Shown in pieces: positions 61,876 to 64,000 of a stretch of 64,000 nucleotides of DNA. The stretch is from Streptomyces hawaiiensis. GTDB taxonomy: Bacteria; Actinomycetota; Actinomycetes; Streptomycetales; Streptomycetaceae. How positions within the stretch are numbered: the first letter of the stretch is position 1; each line of letters begins with the position of its first letter. A program made the position numbers and the translations under genes. Where the stretch lies: positions 2,976,001 to 3,040,000 of the forward strand of contig NZ_CP021978.1 in assembly GCF_004803895.1 (NCBI RefSeq), given 5' to 3'. A model generated the notes under the pieces. That model saw nothing but the letters and a program-made list of their open reading frames with translations, had not been told where the DNA came from and made no database searches.

Positions 61876-62037
61876 TAGTTCGGGACCCTATCCATCGGAC
61901 CAGCCGCTTGGCACGGGAGGTCCCACTTGTCCCCCGTCCGAGGGCCGACTTCACAGTGAACTTCACCCTGCGCCGCCGCGCCGCCACCCAGGAGAAATTC
62001 CCTCGCTCGTCCCGCATCGCCCTGGTAGGCATGGCTC

Positions 62038-63288
62038 ATGGCAGCTGACGCGAACGGCCTCTCGCCCGACGTGCGGGTCCTCCGCCAGGACGATTGGGAC
62101 AAGTGGTACGACACCCTGATCCGGGGCTTCGGAGGGGTGCCGGAGTCCGCCGAGGAGCGGGAGTTGTGGAACTCGCTGACCGAGTTCGACCGTTCACTCG
62201 GTGTCTGGGACGGGGACGAGTGCGTGGGGACGGCCGGGGCGTTCAGCTTCCGGCTGACCGTGCCCGGCGGCGCGTCCCTGCCGGTCGCGGGCGTCACGAT
62301 GGTCAGCGTGGCCGCCACGCATCGCCGGCGCGGCCTGCTGACCTCCATGATGCGGCGGCAGCTGGACGATGTGCGCGCGTGGGGTGAGCCGCTGGCCGTG
62401 CTCACCGCGTCCGAGCCCGCGATCTACGGGCGGTTCGGATACGGCAACGCGACCGTCTCGTTGACCGCGGAGATCGACACGACCCGGGTACGGCTGTCGG
62501 TGCCGGACGGTACGGATGACGTACGGGTGCGGTACGCGGTGCCGGCCGATGTGCTCGACGTGTGCGAGGTGGTGTACGCCCGGCTGGTCCCGGCGCGGCC
62601 CGGGATGCTGGCCCGGCGGCCCGGCTGGGAGCGGCTCGGGGTGCTCGATCCGGCGAGCGAACGGGAGGGGGCGTCGCCCCTGCAGTGCGTGCTCGCCGAG
62701 CGGGACGGGGAGACGGTGGGGTACGCGCGGTACCGCGTCAAGCCCGAGTGGGAGCTGTCCGGGTCCAACGGCAAGGTGGTCGTCGAGGACCTGGCGGCGC
62801 TGGACCCCGCGGCGGACGCGGCGCTGTGGCGGTTCCTGTTCGGGATCGACCTGACGTCGAAGGTGACCATGCGGGGGCGTCCGGTGGACGACGCGTGGCA
62901 GTACCTGGTGTCCGACCCGCGCCGGTGCCAGCCGTGGTTGCGGGACTCGCTGTACGTGCGGCCGGTGCGGGTGGGGGCCGCGCTGGAGGCGCGGACGTAT
63001 CAGAGGCCGGTGGATGTGGTGTTCGAGGTGGAGGACACGTTCTGCCCCTGGAACGCCGGGCGTTGGCGGCTGAGCGGGGATCCGAAGGGTGCGTCCTGCG
63101 AGCGTACGACGGATGCGGCTGATGTCGCCCTGTCGGTACGGGAGTTGGGCGCGGCGTACCTCGGGGGTGTCTCGCTGGCCGCGCTGGGGGCGGCCGGGCG
63201 CGTGCGGGAGATTCGGCCGGGGGCGCTGGCGGAGGCGTCGCTCGGGTTCGGGACGGGTGTGCCGCCCTGGTTGCCGCACGGGTTCTGA
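62038..63288 (+). CDS. Eis-like GNAT N-acetyltransferase with C-terminal SCP2-like domain
   Basis: A 416-aa protein. An N-terminal GNAT domain (about 10-150) has VAGVTMVSVAATHRRRGLL (acetyl-CoA loop, about 83-101) and ASEPAIYGRFGYGNAT (about 122-137). A second, vestigial GNAT fold and an SCP2-like C-terminal domain (about 305-416) follow, as in mycobacterial Eis. The protein ends in LPHGF. In Eis the C-terminal Phe carboxylate is catalytic, so the terminal Phe here fits. Eis enzymes acetylate lysines or aminoglycosides; the native substrate here is unknown. ATG 62038 is preferred over 62031. Confidence 0.9.
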   Translation: MAADANGLSPDVRVLRQDDWDKWYDTLIRGFGGVPESAEERELWNSLTEFDRSLGVWDGDECVGTAGAFSFRLTVPGGASLPVAGVTMVSVAATHRRRGLLTSMMRRQLDDVRAWGEPLAVLTASEPAIYGRFGYGNATVSLTAEIDTTRVRLSVPDGTDDVRVRYAVPADVLDVCEVVYARLVPARPGMLARRPGWERLGVLDPASEREGASPLQCVLAERDGETVGYARYRVKPEWELSGSNGKVVVEDLAALDPAADAALWRFLFGIDLTSKVTMRGRPVDDAWQYLVSDPRRCQPWLRDSLYVRPVRVGAALEARTYQRPVDVVFEVEDTFCPWNAGRWRLSGDPKGASCERTTDAADVALSVRELGAAYLGGVSLAALGAAGRVREIRPGALAEASLGFGTGVPPWLPHGF

Positions 63289-63301
63289 TGCCCGGGCGGT
63301 C

Positions 63302-64000
63302 TCAGGGGCGTTGGCAGGCCGGGCACCAGAAGAGGTTGCGGGCGGCGAGGTCGGCGGTGCGGATCTCGCCACCGCAGATGTGGCAGGGCAGGTTGGCCCT
63401 GCGGTAGACGTACACCTCGCCGCCGTGGTCGTCCACGCGGGGTGGGCGGCCCATCGCCTCCGGGGTGTGCTCCGGGCGGACGGTGTCGATGCGGTTGTTG
63501 CGGACGCCCTCGTGCATGAGGTCGACGAGGTCGGTCCAGATCGCGTGCCACTCGGTGGGGGTGATGTCCTTGCCGGCGCGGTACGGGTCGATGCGGTGCC
63601 GGAAGAGGACCTCGGCGCGGTAGACGTTTCCGACGCCGGCGATGACCTTCTGGTCCATGAGGAGGGCGGCGATCGTCGTACGGCTGCGGGTGATGCGGCG
63701 GTACGCGGTGTCCGGGTCGGCGTCGTCGCGGAGGGGGTCCGGGCCCAGGCGGTCGTGTATTGCCTGCTTCTCCGGGGGTGTGATGAGGGCGCAGGTGGTG
63801 GGGCCTCGGAGGTCCACGTAGGTGGTCGCGTTCGCCAGGCGGAGGCGGACGGTGTCGGTGGGGGGAGGTTCGGGGGCCGGGCCGAAGGTGACCTTGCCGA
63901 AGAGGCCGAGGTGGATGTGGACCCAGTCGGTGTCGCGGAAGCCTAGGAAGAGGTGTTTGCCGTGGGCTTCCGTGTGGGTGAGTTCCGTGCCGGTGAGGAG
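63302..64000 (-). CDS. Fpg/Nei-family DNA glycosylase, 5' end cut by window
   Basis: About 232 residues of a formamidopyrimidine/endonuclease VIII-type glycosylase that removes oxidised bases. The frame is open to base 64000, so the N-terminal catalytic Pro-Glu is outside the window. Visible are EAHGKHLFLGF (void-filling strand region), VHIHLGLFGKV, the helix-two-turn-helix with MDQKVIAGVGNVYRAEVLF, and the zinc finger CHICGG...FWCPACQRP at the end. The Nei rather than Fpg subgroup seems more likely from the HLGLFGK and RIDPYRAG parts. Convergent with the Eis-like gene, 13 bases apart. Confidence 0.93.
   Translation of the reverse strand, partial: LLTGTELTHTEAHGKHLFLGFRDTDWVHIHLGLFGKVTFGPAPEPPPTDTVRLRLANATTYVDLRGPTTCALITPPEKQAIHDRLGPDPLRDDADPDTAYRRITRSRTTIAALLMDQKVIAGVGNVYRAEVLFRHRIDPYRAGKDITPTEWHAIWTDLVDLMHEGVRNNRIDTVRPEHTPEAMGRPPRVDDHGGEVYVYRRANLPCHICGGEIRTADLAARNLFWCPACQRP

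Overview
The window is about 64 kb of a Streptomyces chromosome. The evidence is the very high GC, strong G/C bias at third codon positions, many GTG starts, and a familiar actinobacterial core gene order: rsfS-nadD, proA/proB, obg-rpmA-rplU-rne, rodA-pbp2-mreD-mreC-mreB-ndk, folC-valS, clpX-clpP2-clpP1-tig. From memory of gene order it resembles the S. coelicolor SCO2576-SCO2627 interval. Most genes lie on the minus strand. There are no rRNA genes, CRISPR arrays or intact mobile elements.

1-11.5 kb: two identical tRNA-Ala(GGC) genes bracket two tiny zinc-ribbon genes. They are followed by a histidine phosphatase, rsfS, an LCP/LytR_C envelope protein, nadD, two very small single-span membrane proteins (54 and 53 aa), an M48 metalloprotease, two related membrane proteins sharing an FDE-FVRAA motif, proA, a small conserved gene and proB.

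11.8-21.8 kb: a cell-wall glycopolymer cluster sits between proB and obg. It has two large paralogous TagF-like polymerases with N-terminal membrane domains, a GT2 glycosyltransferase between them, a cytidylyltransferase-SDR fusion resembling CDP-ribitol synthases (Bcs1/Acs1 type), and a Tat-exported PhoD phosphatase. A collapsed FG-GAP repeat gene lies between phoD and obg. Together with the upstream LCP protein this looks like a pathway that activates a polyol, polymerises it, and attaches and remodels an anionic wall polymer, next to the mre/pbp2 morphogenes.

21.8-36.7 kb: obg, rpmA, rplU and a giant RNase E/G; a radical-SAM-associated gene and, 4 kb away, its usual B12-radical-SAM partner. 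Between these two lie a membrane protein built from six PVG repeats, a translationally coupled DUF2975-XRE-GNAT operon with a palindrome upstream, and a GAF-ANTAR regulator. A CYTH-CHAD protein follows.

36.7-54.4 kb: the rod-shape/spore-wall cluster (rodA, pbp2, mreD, mreC, mreB), ndk, DUF4233, folC, valS, a YGQ-rich membrane protein, clpX, clpP2, clpP1 and tig. A sequence matching the ClgR consensus lies upstream of clpP1.

54.5-64 kb: tRNA-Pro(TGG) and tRNA-Gly(TCC), then an accessory stretch: an integrase C-terminal remnant pointing at tRNA-Gly, two small membrane-protein genes with atypical codons, a Ser/Thr kinase with a beta-propeller sensor, an acyltransferase-3, a Mesh1-like HD hydrolase, a SpoIIE-type phosphatase, an Eis-like acetyltransferase, and a Nei/Fpg glycosylase cut by the window end.
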